Shown piece after piece: positions 1 through 9,688 of a stretch of DNA of 64,000 nucleotides; position 1 is the stretch's first letter; every line of letters begins with the position of its first letter. The stretch is from Allacma fusca (Eukaryota > Arthropoda > Collembola > Symphypleona > Sminthuridae), in NCBI GenBank assembly GCA_947179485.1, contig OX359248.1, positions 47,006,847 through 47,070,846 of the forward strand, read 5' to 3'. The notes under the pieces were generated by a model. It did not search any database. It was not told where the DNA came from and saw nothing but the letters and a program-made list of their open reading frames with translations. The translations under genes were made by a program, and so were the position numbers.

Positions 1-566
1 AGATTCCCCAAAAGGGTGAATTGCTTGGAATTCTTGCTTTTTTCATAACGGTTTTTAAATCCGGCATCGGTTATCTTAAATTCTTCCTTTTTAACGTTGG
101 GATACCAAAACTCATTCTTCAATTTGTTCGTTTTTTCAACACCGCTTGCCGATAGAAGTCGCTGAATGTATGACATTGTTGGGTAATGGTTATTACTGTC
201 AGATATCAATGTCCCGTTCAGATAAACTTCCAGATTATTGAACATTGCGTGAAAGAAATTAGAACTGGGTGCGCAAATATCTGAGTCGTCACAATTTTTC
301 CCGTCAGCTCTTAATATGCGACATGTCATGGCGAGGAAACAGTCTGAGGGATCAACGTACCCGTTCGTATCTGACATTAAATAAAACTCTATTGGATTGT
401 ACGTCTCCTTGACGGAGACAAGGGGGAAACATGGAATATAGTCCGAGCTCTGTTGAATGCTAACGTCAGTTGGAGGAAGTTGAAATAGGTTCAACTCTGA
501 TCGAAGAGATTGTGTCGAGCCCTCAAACACGGTGGGACGCTCCAGAAACACCGAGTTGGCATCCAT
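1..566 (-). CDS. Major capsid protein of a Polinton-like element (N-terminal part, cut by window edge)
   Basis: An open frame of 188 codons runs from the ATG at 566-564 on the minus strand to the left edge without a stop, so only the N-terminal part is visible. It resembles the double-jelly-roll major capsid proteins of Polintons/adintoviruses (the C. elegans F54H12.2 type). Supporting features are an early ELNLFQLPPTDVSI block (residues 24-37), FNNLEVYLNGTLIS (109-122) and YPTMSYIQRLL (128-138). These correspond to the family's N-terminal arm and the first strand/turn region of the first barrel. The start lies 11 bp past the stop of the basic protein gene on the same strand, as expected for a compact virus-like block. 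No frameshift or stop is seen, so this copy may be recent. Family assignment is from motif memory, not from a search; the second barrel lies outside the window. Confidence 0.8.
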   Translation of the reverse strand, partial: MDANSVFLERPTVFEGSTQSLRSELNLFQLPPTDVSIQQSSDYIPCFPLVSVKETYNPIEFYLMSDTNGYVDPSDCFLAMTCRILRADGKNCDDSDICAPSSNFFHAMFNNLEVYLNGTLISDSNNHYPTMSYIQRLLSASGVEKTNKLKNEFWYPNVKKEEFKITDAGFKNRYEKSKNSKQFTLLGN

Positions 567-577
567 GTTTATTTTAT

Positions 578-949
578 TTAATTACGCCTGACGCACTTGC
601 GTTTTACTACTTTTGATCGACGCCTTCCCGCTCCAACTTGAATCTTTCGTAGAGGTCCTCGACGACTTTTGACTGACCTTTTTCGTCTACGCTTGGTCGT
701 TGTTGTACTTCGTTTACGCCTTCTTCCGCCTCCGCTCTGTTGCTTCTGTCTTCGTTTCCGTCGAGGTACGCCTGCTCTAGAACCGCTTGCACTGTTTTTC
801 AAAGGTATGAGGTAAGAGCTGGCTTCTGAAGAAAGACCACTACTGCCACCAGCCATTGACGATGCGTCAACTGAACCACTGCCAATCTGCAACTGAGTAG
901 TTTTTGGTTCCAGATAGCAGGCTTTATCGTCGCACTCTACTTGCCTCAT
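578..949 (-). CDS. Arginine-rich core-like protein (adenovirus pX/pVII-like) of the Polinton-like element
   Basis: This 123-residue protein has a mixed N-terminal third, a Ser/Gly-rich stretch, and a very basic C-terminal half (about residues 63-123) made of runs of RRKR, GRRRKR and KRRRKR. Adenovirus-related elements carry small basic proteins that pack DNA in the virion, and this one has the right size, charge and position between the penton-like and capsid genes. Residues MAGG followed by Ser (about 32-36) match the adenain-type protease site (M/I/L)-X-G-G|X. Cleavage there would release a mature basic protein, as happens to adenovirus core precursors; that is inference. It starts 29 bp after the penton-like gene ends and stops 11 bp before the capsid start. 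Composition alone cannot prove the function. Confidence 0.6.
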   Translation of the reverse strand: MRQVECDDKACYLEPKTTQLQIGSGSVDASSMAGGSSGLSSEASSYLIPLKNSASGSRAGVPRRKRRQKQQSGGGRRRKRSTTTTKRRRKRSVKSRRGPLRKIQVGAGRRRSKVVKRKCVRRN

Positions 950-978
950 TATATCGACGACGGTTTTGCACGAAATAT

Positions 979-2583
979 TTAAATTCTTGGTCTAAAGTTT
1001 AAAATAACGCTCGTCTCCTCCTTGGATAAATCCCAGGGTTGAAAGTACTCGTCTAAAAAGTCGACACGTAAAATGCTAAGTTGTTCACAGTTGACTGGTA
1101 TATATGAAACTGGATGGAATTCCTTTTCAACTTCCTTATTTGGTTCTGTTTCCATTGCTAGCTCTGCCAACAGCGGAACAAAATGGTTTTTATAAAACTG
1201 ATTTTCCACGCAATTTAGTAAAACTAATAATCGCTTTGCCTCAGACAGGACAGGTACAATTTCGTCTTCACCCTCCTCGACCTCACGCATTTGCTGTTCC
1301 TGAACGACGATTTCGTGTCCAACCTCGATGCTGGTGCCATTTTCAAACAGTGTCAACAACGGTATTTCAAAGTATCTCTTTACTGGCACGGGTAACTCAA
1401 TGGAAAAGTAGCGAGGAATTTGATTTACAAACATTGCTCCGTTTCCATACTGAAACTTAATGTCAAACTCTGGAAATTTTTCATTTTTAAATGCTTCGTT
1501 TAATTCGCCAATAACGTCATTAACTGCCATTGTTTTCGGTTCTTTCATTGGTATAAACAATTTGCTGGTGTAGCCTAGTCGAAAATACAGTGGATCATCT
1601 GCTGGAATTTTCTTAAACTCTGCTTCGTTGATGCTGCCAACACCTTCGTGGCGACCAGTTGGAAGCCTCTCGCGGTTGAAGCCCAAACTATGAACAATGG
1701 GCTGGGGAAGATTTATATAATCGGACTTATGTCCTCCAGAGACTCTTGCAACAGAAATTGTACATTTTTTGCCATTACTAAATTCAAACTTTACATCGAA
1801 CCCAGATTCCAACAATCGAGTAGAAAGTGCAGAACAAAAGCCTTTCACTGTCGTCTCTTTGTGTTTATAAACGACAGCCAAACTTTGAAATTGCTGATGT
1901 AGCATAATTAAATTTCCCTTGTAATTATGCTTCACAATACAAACTTCGAACTGCGTGTGCGCTGTCAGATTTTTGTACATATCTTCATTTACAATGTCTT
2001 CAGCCGTGAATAGGCCTCGCTGAAATAGCTTACGCTTGAATCCTATTAGAGAGGCTAAATTCTGCGATAATTCTAAAACCTCCTCTGGATCTTCCATTGC
2101 ATTAGATACTGTAACTACATATTTCGATTCAGGCAACGCTCGAATATTGAAGGATATTTTTTGCTTACTAGCTTTTAACGAGTCGTTAATTCGTATAATA
2201 AAGTTTAATAAACTTGCATCTTTATTTTTATATTTTAATGTTATTTTGGCAGGTGGTAAATAATCCTGATACAATAGACCTGACGGTACTTTCTCGTCAG
2301 CTGGGATCATTCGTCGAGTTATCCGAGGTTGTGCCACCCTACTAACTGTTCTAATCTTGCGCACTGTTTTCGTTTTCGGTTGAGATGTATATTTAAGTCT
2401 TGTTAAACCAACGTCATACATCCCCCGTTGAAGTTTGAGCGGTCGCGTTAATCCATTTACAATGTTTCCAACCAATCCAACCCCATCCGGATTTGATTTG
2501 CTTGAGAGAATCGCGTAAAAGTTTCTCAGGGAGCTTAGACCAGTTTGATCACCCTCCAGGGTGTAGTCTGTGTGCATGGACAT
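979..2583 (-). CDS. Penton/minor-capsid-like protein of the Polinton-like element
   Basis: The long minus-strand frame opens upstream at 2760, but its first 59 codons overlap the 3' exon of the integrase gene in another frame and look like a read-through. I therefore place the start at the ATG at 2583-2581 (second choice 2577), 10 bp past the integrase stop. That gives about 534 residues. The N-terminus (pattern F-Y-A-I-L, then L-K-L-x-x-G-x-Y-D-V-G-L-x-x-L-x-Y) and the C-terminus (PLL, then HPVSYIPV and finally VILNFRP) match the minor-capsid-like family that travels with F54H12-type capsid and integrase genes. The middle seems to hold three related blocks with aligned L-x-V-x-Y-K, I-N-x-L/L-N-E-A and S-L-I/L-G-F elements. 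The exact virion role (penton versus cement) is inferred. Confidence 0.7.
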   Translation of the reverse strand: MSMHTDYTLEGDQTGLSSLRNFYAILSSKSNPDGVGLVGNIVNGLTRPLKLQRGMYDVGLTRLKYTSQPKTKTVRKIRTVSRVAQPRITRRMIPADEKVPSGLLYQDYLPPAKITLKYKNKDASLLNFIIRINDSLKASKQKISFNIRALPESKYVVTVSNAMEDPEEVLELSQNLASLIGFKRKLFQRGLFTAEDIVNEDMYKNLTAHTQFEVCIVKHNYKGNLIMLHQQFQSLAVVYKHKETTVKGFCSALSTRLLESGFDVKFEFSNGKKCTISVARVSGGHKSDYINLPQPIVHSLGFNRERLPTGRHEGVGSINEAEFKKIPADDPLYFRLGYTSKLFIPMKEPKTMAVNDVIGELNEAFKNEKFPEFDIKFQYGNGAMFVNQIPRYFSIELPVPVKRYFEIPLLTLFENGTSIEVGHEIVVQEQQMREVEEGEDEIVPVLSEAKRLLVLLNCVENQFYKNHFVPLLAELAMETEPNKEVEKEFHPVSYIPVNCEQLSILRVDFLDEYFQPWDLSKEETSVILNFRPRI

Positions 2584-2593
2584 GGTTAAGCTG

Positions 2594-3708
2594 TTATGTC
2601 CTTTCTTGGATGCCAGCTTCTGCACTATTTTGTTCTTTCCTTTCTTCAAGCGGGTTTGTATTTGTCGTTGCTGTTCTATCCTCTTCGATTTTTGCGAGCT
2701 CCAATTCTTCAGAATAAAATTGTCCTGTGATATCTTCAGGAGGGTCTGACAGATCCTCAAGTAAGTACGTGTATGGAACCGTGACTTGTACTTTTATAAT
2801 ACGAAATATCTCCCTAGACCAGTTTTCCGCGTAACCTAATCAACACAAGTTACCTCTGTCAATGGCACCTTCAATCTAAATCCAAATCGTTATGATTAGT
2901 TAGTAAAGTACTTACCTTTTTCAAAAAGTAGCTTTGCGCGCGAAATTCTTACCAAATCGTTAACTTTGAACTTGGGAGGCTTTCGGGCAGGGTTTTTCAT
3001 TTCCTCTATGTATTTACCATACATGCGAGACCAAATATCATACTGATCTCGCACTGTGACTGCATTAGGAGCCCGACCTATTGTGGAATGATATGTGTTG
3101 TTATACGTTGTAACAAAATCTTGAAGCACGTCATATATACGACCTGAGCTGTGCTCAGTCATGTATCTTTGCATTTTTGTAAAAATCGATCGAATAAATC
3201 TTTCTGCTATTCCTGCTTTAATGTGACTGTAGATGTGGTATGGCTTAATTTGGTTTTCTTTTAAGAATTTGCGAAATTGTTTTGAAGTAAATTCGCGACC
3301 CATATCACTGAACAGAAACATTGGTTTGACACCAGCTTCTGCGAAGATTGAACGAAATGATTTAATCATAGATTCGGAATCTTTTGATTTTATCATTCTC
3401 GCATATGCCTTCTTGCTAAAGCTGTCAACAACTATTAGGATGAAAGTGTTGCAATTGTTCAATGGTGCAATATTTGCAATATCTTTCAAATCAGCTGACC
3501 ATGTCTGATTTATAAAATTTATCATAATTTTACGCCTCCTAAATTTATTGCGGACAGGACGATGGAGAGCGTATGAATCCAGTTTTAATAATTCCTTCTC
3601 TACTTTGCGCTTGTCCGTCCACTCTTTACTTCCTTTGATAAACGTGCCAATGCCAGAAAATGAACCATTAAATCTTTGATTAAGATAACTTTGTCTTACT
3701 GCTGACAT
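2594..3708 (-). CDS. Retroviral-type integrase (F54H12.3 family), two exons with an 80-bp intron
   Basis: The enzyme would insert the linear element DNA into host chromosomes. Exon 1 (3708-2916) encodes an N-terminal helical/zinc-like region and an RNase-H-fold core. The acidic triad is visible as D73 (WSADLKD), D135 (LFSDMGREF) and E169 (IAERF), followed by the typical YNNTYHSTIGRAPNAV segment. The frame read straight through ends soon after 2916 without the C-terminal domain. At 2915 there is a strong donor (G|GTAAGT), and at 2836 an acceptor (GATTAG|GT). Removing 2836-2915 (80 bp) keeps the frame and continues through 2835-2594 into a Tyr/Trp-rich SH3/chromo-like tail with the family's PYTYLLEDL segment. 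Total about 344 residues, which is normal. The intron is predicted, not shown. Confidence 0.82.
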
Positions 3709-4109
3709 TGCGTCGTGCGTCTGAAATTTACTGAAGTGTAGCTATGTAATGTAATCGATTGAGTGTATTTGTGTAAACTGGGTGGTAACTCAATTTGTGC
3801 ACAGATGTCGTTAATAGTTTTCAATGCTTCAATAATGACATGCATTCAGTTTGTACATCGTACACAATACGAGAATAATAAACACTGATGACGCCCGCGA
3901 ACTCGGAAAATCAATAAAACCCGAGGACATTCCGGAAAATCAATAAACCCGAACCCTGCCATGGGAAGGAATTACGGGAACAAGCCTGGCGGGCTGGTTC
4001 CCGGAAATCCTCCCCATTATAAACACTACTTATATACATATATATATGTATACCGTGCATGTAGCTTGTGGTCTACCGTCTCCATTTTAAAAACTTGGAT
4101 TTTTTTGCA
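3709..4109. other. Flank beyond the integrase: probable element end with short direct repeats
   Basis: No gene is visible. Two nearly identical 20-21 bp direct repeats (CGGAAAATCAATAAA followed by CCCGA) lie at 3904-3924 and 3933-3952, and an AT-rich (TA)n-like stretch follows near 4030-4055. The terminal inverted repeat of the Polinton-like element should be in or near this stretch, but only its partner end could fix the boundary. Confidence 0.35.
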
Positions 4110-4865
4110 CTGTGCATCATACATGGGCACCCTCACGAGGGATTGAGGAATGCCTCGCCCTCTCCCTCGTCCTCGCCCTCACAAAATGAGAGGGCGAGGG
4201 TGAGTACACGTTGATTTTAGGATCCCTCATGAAAATGAGGGAGAGGACCTACAGAGAGGGTGTGAACGAAAGACGGTGAGGCAGAGGGGACATATAAGCC
4301 CTCATGACATTATCTTACCGGAACCTTTATGCGAAATTAAAGGTCCTCCTGTTTACCTTTAAATTGATCATGTTAAACTCCAGAATAAATTTTCATTTTA
4401 AGATGTCGGTGAGGCTTGGTAATTTGTAAAAAAGGACTCTACCTCAGCTTTATATTTGATGAATGCTGTTTGCATGCCCTAATATGAAATATTACGGGTC
4501 TAAAGTTAAGGAACTACTAAGGCTTTGATCAATAAGTCATTTTCTGAGCCATTGCACAGATTATTTAAGAAATGTTGTCGACACTAAAATTGACAGAATT
4601 GTTTTTATCACAAAATAATATATTGTAGTCCGACTACTGAAATTTTGCCATTTCGCTAAAAATCAAAATATAAGGGATATGGGCACTTTTTACCAATGAT
4701 TTGGAATTTTGAAATTATTTGTAGGGCAAACCAGTCCTAAATCGATCAAAACATTGTCAATTTTCGCGATTTTTATACTTTTATGCCAACCAGAAAACCT
4801 AATTTGTTGGAACGATTAAATGCATAGCTAAATGTTTCATAGCTATATTCTAAGTTCAGTTAAAT

Positions 4866-5021
4866 GTTTTTACCCTGCGTACCCATACCTGGTGGTTTAT
4901 AACCTAACTATCTTATTGAACCTGTACCCAAACCGAATGGGTGAAAAAATGCCTACCTAATACGCACCTCTGTACCTGTACCAAAATACTCGGGTAATCC
5001 CGGTACCAATGAGGGGCATTA
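4866..5021 (+). repeat. End fragment related to the GTACCTG-word hAT-type element at 48410-49559
   Basis: The stretch carries the same words (GTACCC, ACCTGTACC, CACCTCTGTACCTG) and ends with the same right-terminal pattern, GGTACCAATGAGGGGCA versus GTACCCATGAGGGGCACTG at 49541-49559. The left half of the element is missing, and no target duplication was found, so it is a truncated or diverged relative. Confidence 0.6.
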
Positions 5022-5795
5022 TTTTGAATACAACACATTGCTGTTTATTTCATCACGAACTTTTTCCTAAAATATTTTTAACGCTAGGTTGTACAACTTT
5101 TTATGAACTTTCTAAGCGATCCAAAAGGTCCTTACGTTTAGAATTGGGAGTATGTACTGCAAGAACGAAGAGCAAGGTTAGGAAAATATTACTTCAGGGG
5201 AAAAAAGACAGAAAAAAATTCTGATCTTGCCATTTTTGCATGGGGAGGGCTTAAGTTTCCCTTATATACAGATAACCGCTGTTTAGCCACCCGTCACAGC
5301 GAGATTAGCATGTAACACTTGTCAAATCTGCCTAGTATAGTCTCATAGACGTTAAAAATTTTAATTGTTTTTCGTCGAAGTGCAACAATTTTCGTATCTT
5401 ATGGGGAATTCCCATGCAAAATTTCAGTGGTCAGGGAAAATTTTGTGATTGTTTTTGTGTTGGAAAAATAAAATTTGAGAGATTGAGTTTCTCAGTGTCA
5501 GCGGACATCATGTGAACTGAATTGCAAGAATAAGAATAATGGGCCCATCATCACCGGAAGGTTAAGATTTTGCGACCACAGGTGGAGGAACCCCATTGGG
5601 CTCCTTCGTTTCAATTTCAAAGGGTATCAACATTGGGCCTACGAAATTTTAATTGCAGTATTCATTCAAGAAAAGCGAAGCATAGTCAAACATTGTCCAC
5701 ATATAATAAATTCACAATTACTTACTCCCTCGCCTTTTAAAACACATTTTGCAATCGCTTGTAGCGACTTGATATGGCTATTTAAAGGGCTATTT

Positions 5796-6354
5796 CAGAG
5801 ATGCGCAAAGGAAATAGCCTTCCTTCAAGCCTTCAAAGGCGAAAATTCAGTAAAAATTTCCCCTTCAACATGTCGTGGAATGAAGCCCTCTAAAAAATCT
5901 GCCTTCCTTCACCCTTCCTTCCAAAATACATACACTCATTTTTGCCTTCAGCCTTCTTCTAAAAATAGCCTTCCTTCAATTTTAAACTACAACCCGCTTA
6001 AAAACGTTTTGCACCAGCAGGATTCACTGCAGTGAAGAGAGTGGGCACAAATTGTCAGTTGTGAATTCACGAATTGGCTATATTGTTGCGCTAACAGCAA
6101 AACGTCGTTGCATATGCTGTGCTTTCATGCTATAGATATTTCGTGTGCGTGGAAGCCTTCACAGCCTTAGAGGGCTAATATTTAGTAAACCTTCCTTCAC
6201 AATCCTTCATTGCTAGTTTTTGTGAAGGCTTCCTTCAGCCTTCAGAAAAAAGTATCCCCATCCTTCCATTCCTTCTGCAACGTTAAGAAAGTTACCTTAC
6301 CGCCTTCAAGGAAGCCTTCTTGGAAGGCTAGCCTTCGAAGGCTGCGCATCTCTG
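5796..6354. mobile_element. hAT-type non-autonomous element with CCTTC words
   Basis: Inverted ends CAGAGATGCGCA (5796 and the complement ending at 6354) are flanked by an exact 8-bp duplication GGCTATTT (5788-5795 and 6355-6362). Its 559 bp are packed with AGCCTTC/CCTTCCTTCA words near both ends. It is inserted inside the larger 4118-6736 element, so it is the younger of the two. A diverged partial relative starts at 12747. Confidence 0.88.
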
Positions 6355-6744
6355 GGCTATTTATTATACATCGAGATTGTAGACAGGACCAAACAAGACA
6401 CTAAGCAAAATTGAAGCAATTGATTCAGAAGAGAAATTGAACATTGAGGATGATACATTTTAAAGCTGCCATATTTTAACCAAGCGTCCGCAAAAAGTTA
6501 TTTGAAAGATCAGGGATTGTAGAAAATTGTAAGGGAGTTGTTTACGTATAATACAAAATAACGAGGGCACTGATGAGGGCGAGGAAGGGGGTGTATTTTA
6601 AAATTAGCACCTGACGAGGGTGAGGACGAGGGCAATCAGTAACGTGTCGCGCGATTGATGACGAGAGAGAGTGTAAGTAGACTATATTTTATCCCTCACG
6701 AAAAGAGGCAGAGGGGTAGATAAAGGCCCATCTATGCTGTGCAT

Positions 6745-8164
6745 ATCTGAAGTTTTTTCTGGTCAAACTATACTGACTTTGTGAATACGGAAGATACCAA
6801 CAATGGAATTACAAACACACGTTAGTTCTAGAAAACAGTTGTGCTCCCGGAAAAGTTAAAACTGTAATAAACGATTGTATAATTCTTTGTATCGAAAAGG
6901 CTTGATTTTGTTGGAAGTTTGCCATAAGCATAAAAATTACAATTTTTTAATAAAAACCTTTGGCGGGGTTGTGCAAATGCGTCCGGTATAATGAGAATCC
7001 CGTTATAACTATATTTTCCGTTCTGTAACTCGATTACTGGCGTTGTAATTTTACGGGGGAATTTATAGTACACCTTTGTAATAATTACTATAATAATAAG
7101 GGAATTAATAATTTATTGGAGACAACAAATTTCAAAAAGTTCAACTTATTATGATTTGTAAATGATTATAATATCATAAATACTGTTCAAAAAAATTTAA
7201 TTGATCAGAGCAACCTGCTTATTGTTAGGAGTACCAAGTATCTATGTACATATGTCCCCTTAAACACCAAGTTTCAAATGTTTCTCATTTATCAGTATAA
7301 ATATACAACGTAATTTGCAATTTGTAACGTACATCTATAAAAAGGGAAAACTCCCACATTTTCCCACAGGTGACAGGGTATATGTACATACTCATTACGA
7401 TTCGAGTGTCGCTTGTCGAACAATTTCAACAGAATCTGAATTCAATATGTGTCGTCACGACCTGGGTCCTGTTGTGAAAAAGTTTATTTAATCCACGTAG
7501 CCGTGGATACAGGAGATGCTAGCGTGAATGTGCTCATCAGTGCTGTTGTGGCTTCCCAGACATTGTATTATTGATTGACACACACATATGTACATATATA
7601 CAGTGGACTAATCAACTCTATTACGAATACCGTAAGTTCTTATATTCTTACACTGAGGGTTTCATTATTCTGTAAGTTGCGAGTCCAATTTCGCTGTCTT
7701 AATGGAGAACTAATAAACTGAATGCACTGTATTCTGTTTTTGTGCATCTGCTTGGTATTTGTAATATTTGTATTCGTCTACTAAAACTAAGATTTACTGA
7801 GGGCAGAATAAACAGCATTATCATACCAAAGTAATCAATCGTATGTTATGTAATGCATATACGCACGTAATCATATTTGCTACTCTACAGGCGTGAGATG
7901 CTTACCTGAAAGACTCCACATGTGGCAGCTCCGCTCATTAATTATGCACTAGATTATCACACAATAGGGCTCGTAACAAAACGTGATAAAAGGTTGTTGT
8001 CAACACATGGAAAGTGTGAGAATGAGCTCAATTGTGGTTTCGAGTTAGATGGATCTGCTAATGTAAAGTTGAAACCTATGACTAGAAATTATCCTTCCCG
8101 TGTTGTCCTTCGACTTGTAATGACGTCAATGAAGTTTACTGGTGGTAAATATCAGAAAGGGGAA
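6745..8164. other. Non-coding stretch, nothing recognised
   Basis: AT-rich sequence with only short chance frames. A small palindrome CCACGTAGCCGTGG lies near 7495-7508, and a possible isolated transposon end (ACAGTGGACTAATC...) near 7600; neither could be paired. Confidence 0.4.
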
Positions 8165-8580
8165 ATAAAAGGTAAAGGTAATTTTTAGGGGCACAATGAA
8201 ACCAAGTTCTTATTGTGGTTCTACTGCTGTGTAGTTGCCCGCTTGTCCATAGTCACGATTCACGATATGTGCCAAACCTCACCAGACGTTTCAATCTGTT
8301 CACAGTGACATTATCTAATGAGTCATAAGTTTATTAGTTTTGGAGAAGATCGGGTCACCTGTTTGACCTCAGGAAATTAAATGAGATCTCATTTAAACGC
8401 ATGCTAATGCATACTGCCCAAACAGGTGATGCAGCCACCAGATGCCGCACTGCACACAATTTTATGGATGATCTTACAATATCTGTATCAAGAGTACTAT
8501 TAAAGAAGAATATTTGTAGAATATCTAGAGATTCCGTACAACCTTTAAAATTCAAAAGGAGCACAATTTAAACTAAAATT
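8165..8580 (+). repeat. Dispersed repeat, copy 1 (related to 27.0-27.4 and 27.75-27.97 kb)
   Basis: The stretch shares ordered blocks with two later copies: a GCTTGTCC/TGTCTGCTTG start, a GGTCACCTGTTTGACCTCAGG block followed by AAATTAAATG, an ACAGGTGATGCAGCCACCAG-like block, TTTTATGGATG, and an AATTTAAACTAAAATT end. No coding frame is conserved. It is probably a short interspersed or miniature element; its class could not be fixed. Confidence 0.55.
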
Positions 8581-9403
8581 CCAGTATAGTTTCAGTTATC
8601 AGTTATCTGTAAATATTCGGGTAATTATCACAATACCCAGTTCCTACTTTAGGATGAGAATACCGATGTCAGGAACAGAATCGGGAGTCATTTTTGTGTG
8701 GAAATTATTTCATTTGGTCCAAATCGACTGGTAATTATGGATAGATCTGACGAATTCGAGTCGTTTCTTAGGCTTCACAAGCCGAATTTACAACATAGCC
8801 TTAACTTATGATGTACCCCTCCCTTCATTTCGGGACCTTGATATGGCTCAAAGCTCAAATCCACCAAACCAATAGTTGTTCATGCTTGCCCCCTCTCTCC
8901 TTGTAATTGCGTCATCGCCAAAATTCCAAATTCAAGCTTAAATTCGGTCTTAAAGGTGATTAGCATTTATGTAAAACCCTCCCCTTCCATCTCATCATTA
9001 TTATTTCTTTACAACGGCCAACCCATCCACCCCTTTGTGTTGACAATTAAATGTATTATCTAGTAAATCCACAGCAATGACTACGGAAACAGATTTTGGT
9101 TCCAACTGAAACTGTTAATCCTTACAAACTAAATTTTTGACAATGTAATAATCCCAATAATCTCAAGCTCAAAATGTGTTAATAAAATAATTATTAGTGA
9201 TAAGGGGCTTGGTGGATTTTATAATATGTATCTGTGCATTACATCTATCAATACATACTCCGTCATCCCTGGATTCATAGCGATCATTCCCTGCTATTGA
9301 CAATGGGCAAATTTAGATTATTAATACCGTCATTAAGTACGCTGGCCAAAACGTTTCAAAGCTTAAATATGATGTAACTAATGCAGTACTAGGTCATAAA
9401 TGA

Positions 9404-9593
9404 GATAAGCAAAGAGCTTTCTAGACCTTTTGTGATAAACAATGACGACAGCCAGTTATCACTATTAACAATTGTTAGAACTTATTACAGCCGCGCCACA
9501 TCGCATTATGCACTTAATGAATTTCCCTTGATTAAGTACTTACATTAAAAGTGGTGGAAATCCTCAAAATTGATAACAACGTTTCACTTATCA
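9404..9593. promoter_or_regulatory. Cluster of five GATA motifs upstream of the aldo-keto reductase gene
   Basis: GATAAG or TGATAA/TTATCA lie at 9404, 9433, 9456, 9571 and 9588, within 190 bp and about 130-320 bp upstream of the predicted transcription start. In arthropods such clusters are common in gut and fat-body enhancers, which would suit a detoxification-type enzyme. Chance occurrence in AT-rich DNA is possible. Confidence 0.35.
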
Positions 9594-9688
9594 GCACTTA
9601 ATGGGTGGTTTCAATTATATGGGCGGGGCTTGTTTTATTACAAGTTTGGGTATCTTGGTATATATGTACATATATGATCCTATCAGAA

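Larger units (their letters stand above)
1..3708 (-). mobile_element. Polinton/Maverick-type (adintovirus-like) integrated element, partial
   Basis: Four genes on one strand are separated by only 10, 29 and 11 bp: integrase, penton-like, basic core-like, major capsid. This is the structural block of Polintons/Mavericks, large DNA transposons that also encode virion proteins. The integrase lies at the outer end here, so the element end should fall between 3709 and the hAT-type insertion site at 4110. The protein-primed polymerase, packaging ATPase and maturation protease expected in a complete element are not in the window and would lie left of position 1. All visible frames are intact. The terminal inverted repeat cannot be located without the other end. 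Confidence 0.8.
4118..6736. mobile_element. hAT-type element with GAGGG words, carrying nested insertions
   Basis: The ends are inverted copies (CATACATGGGC at 4118 and the reverse complement of CATAGATGGGC ending at 6736). They are flanked by an exact 8-bp target-site duplication CTGTGCAT (4110-4117 and 6737-6744). Eight-base duplications are the signature of the hAT superfamily. The ends are filled with the word GAGGGCGAGG/GAGGGTGAG (about 4130-4290 and 6560-6720); an imperfect hairpin forms around 4170-4205. No transposase is readable, so the element is non-autonomous. Inside it sit a second intact hAT-type element (5796-6354) and a fragment of a GTACCTG-word element (about 4866-5021). Confidence 0.8.

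Noticed and set aside
2584-2760. N-terminal 59 residues of the longest penton-like frame
   Set aside because: They overlap the last integrase exon in another frame and have a composition unlike the rest; the ATG at 2583 is the better start.
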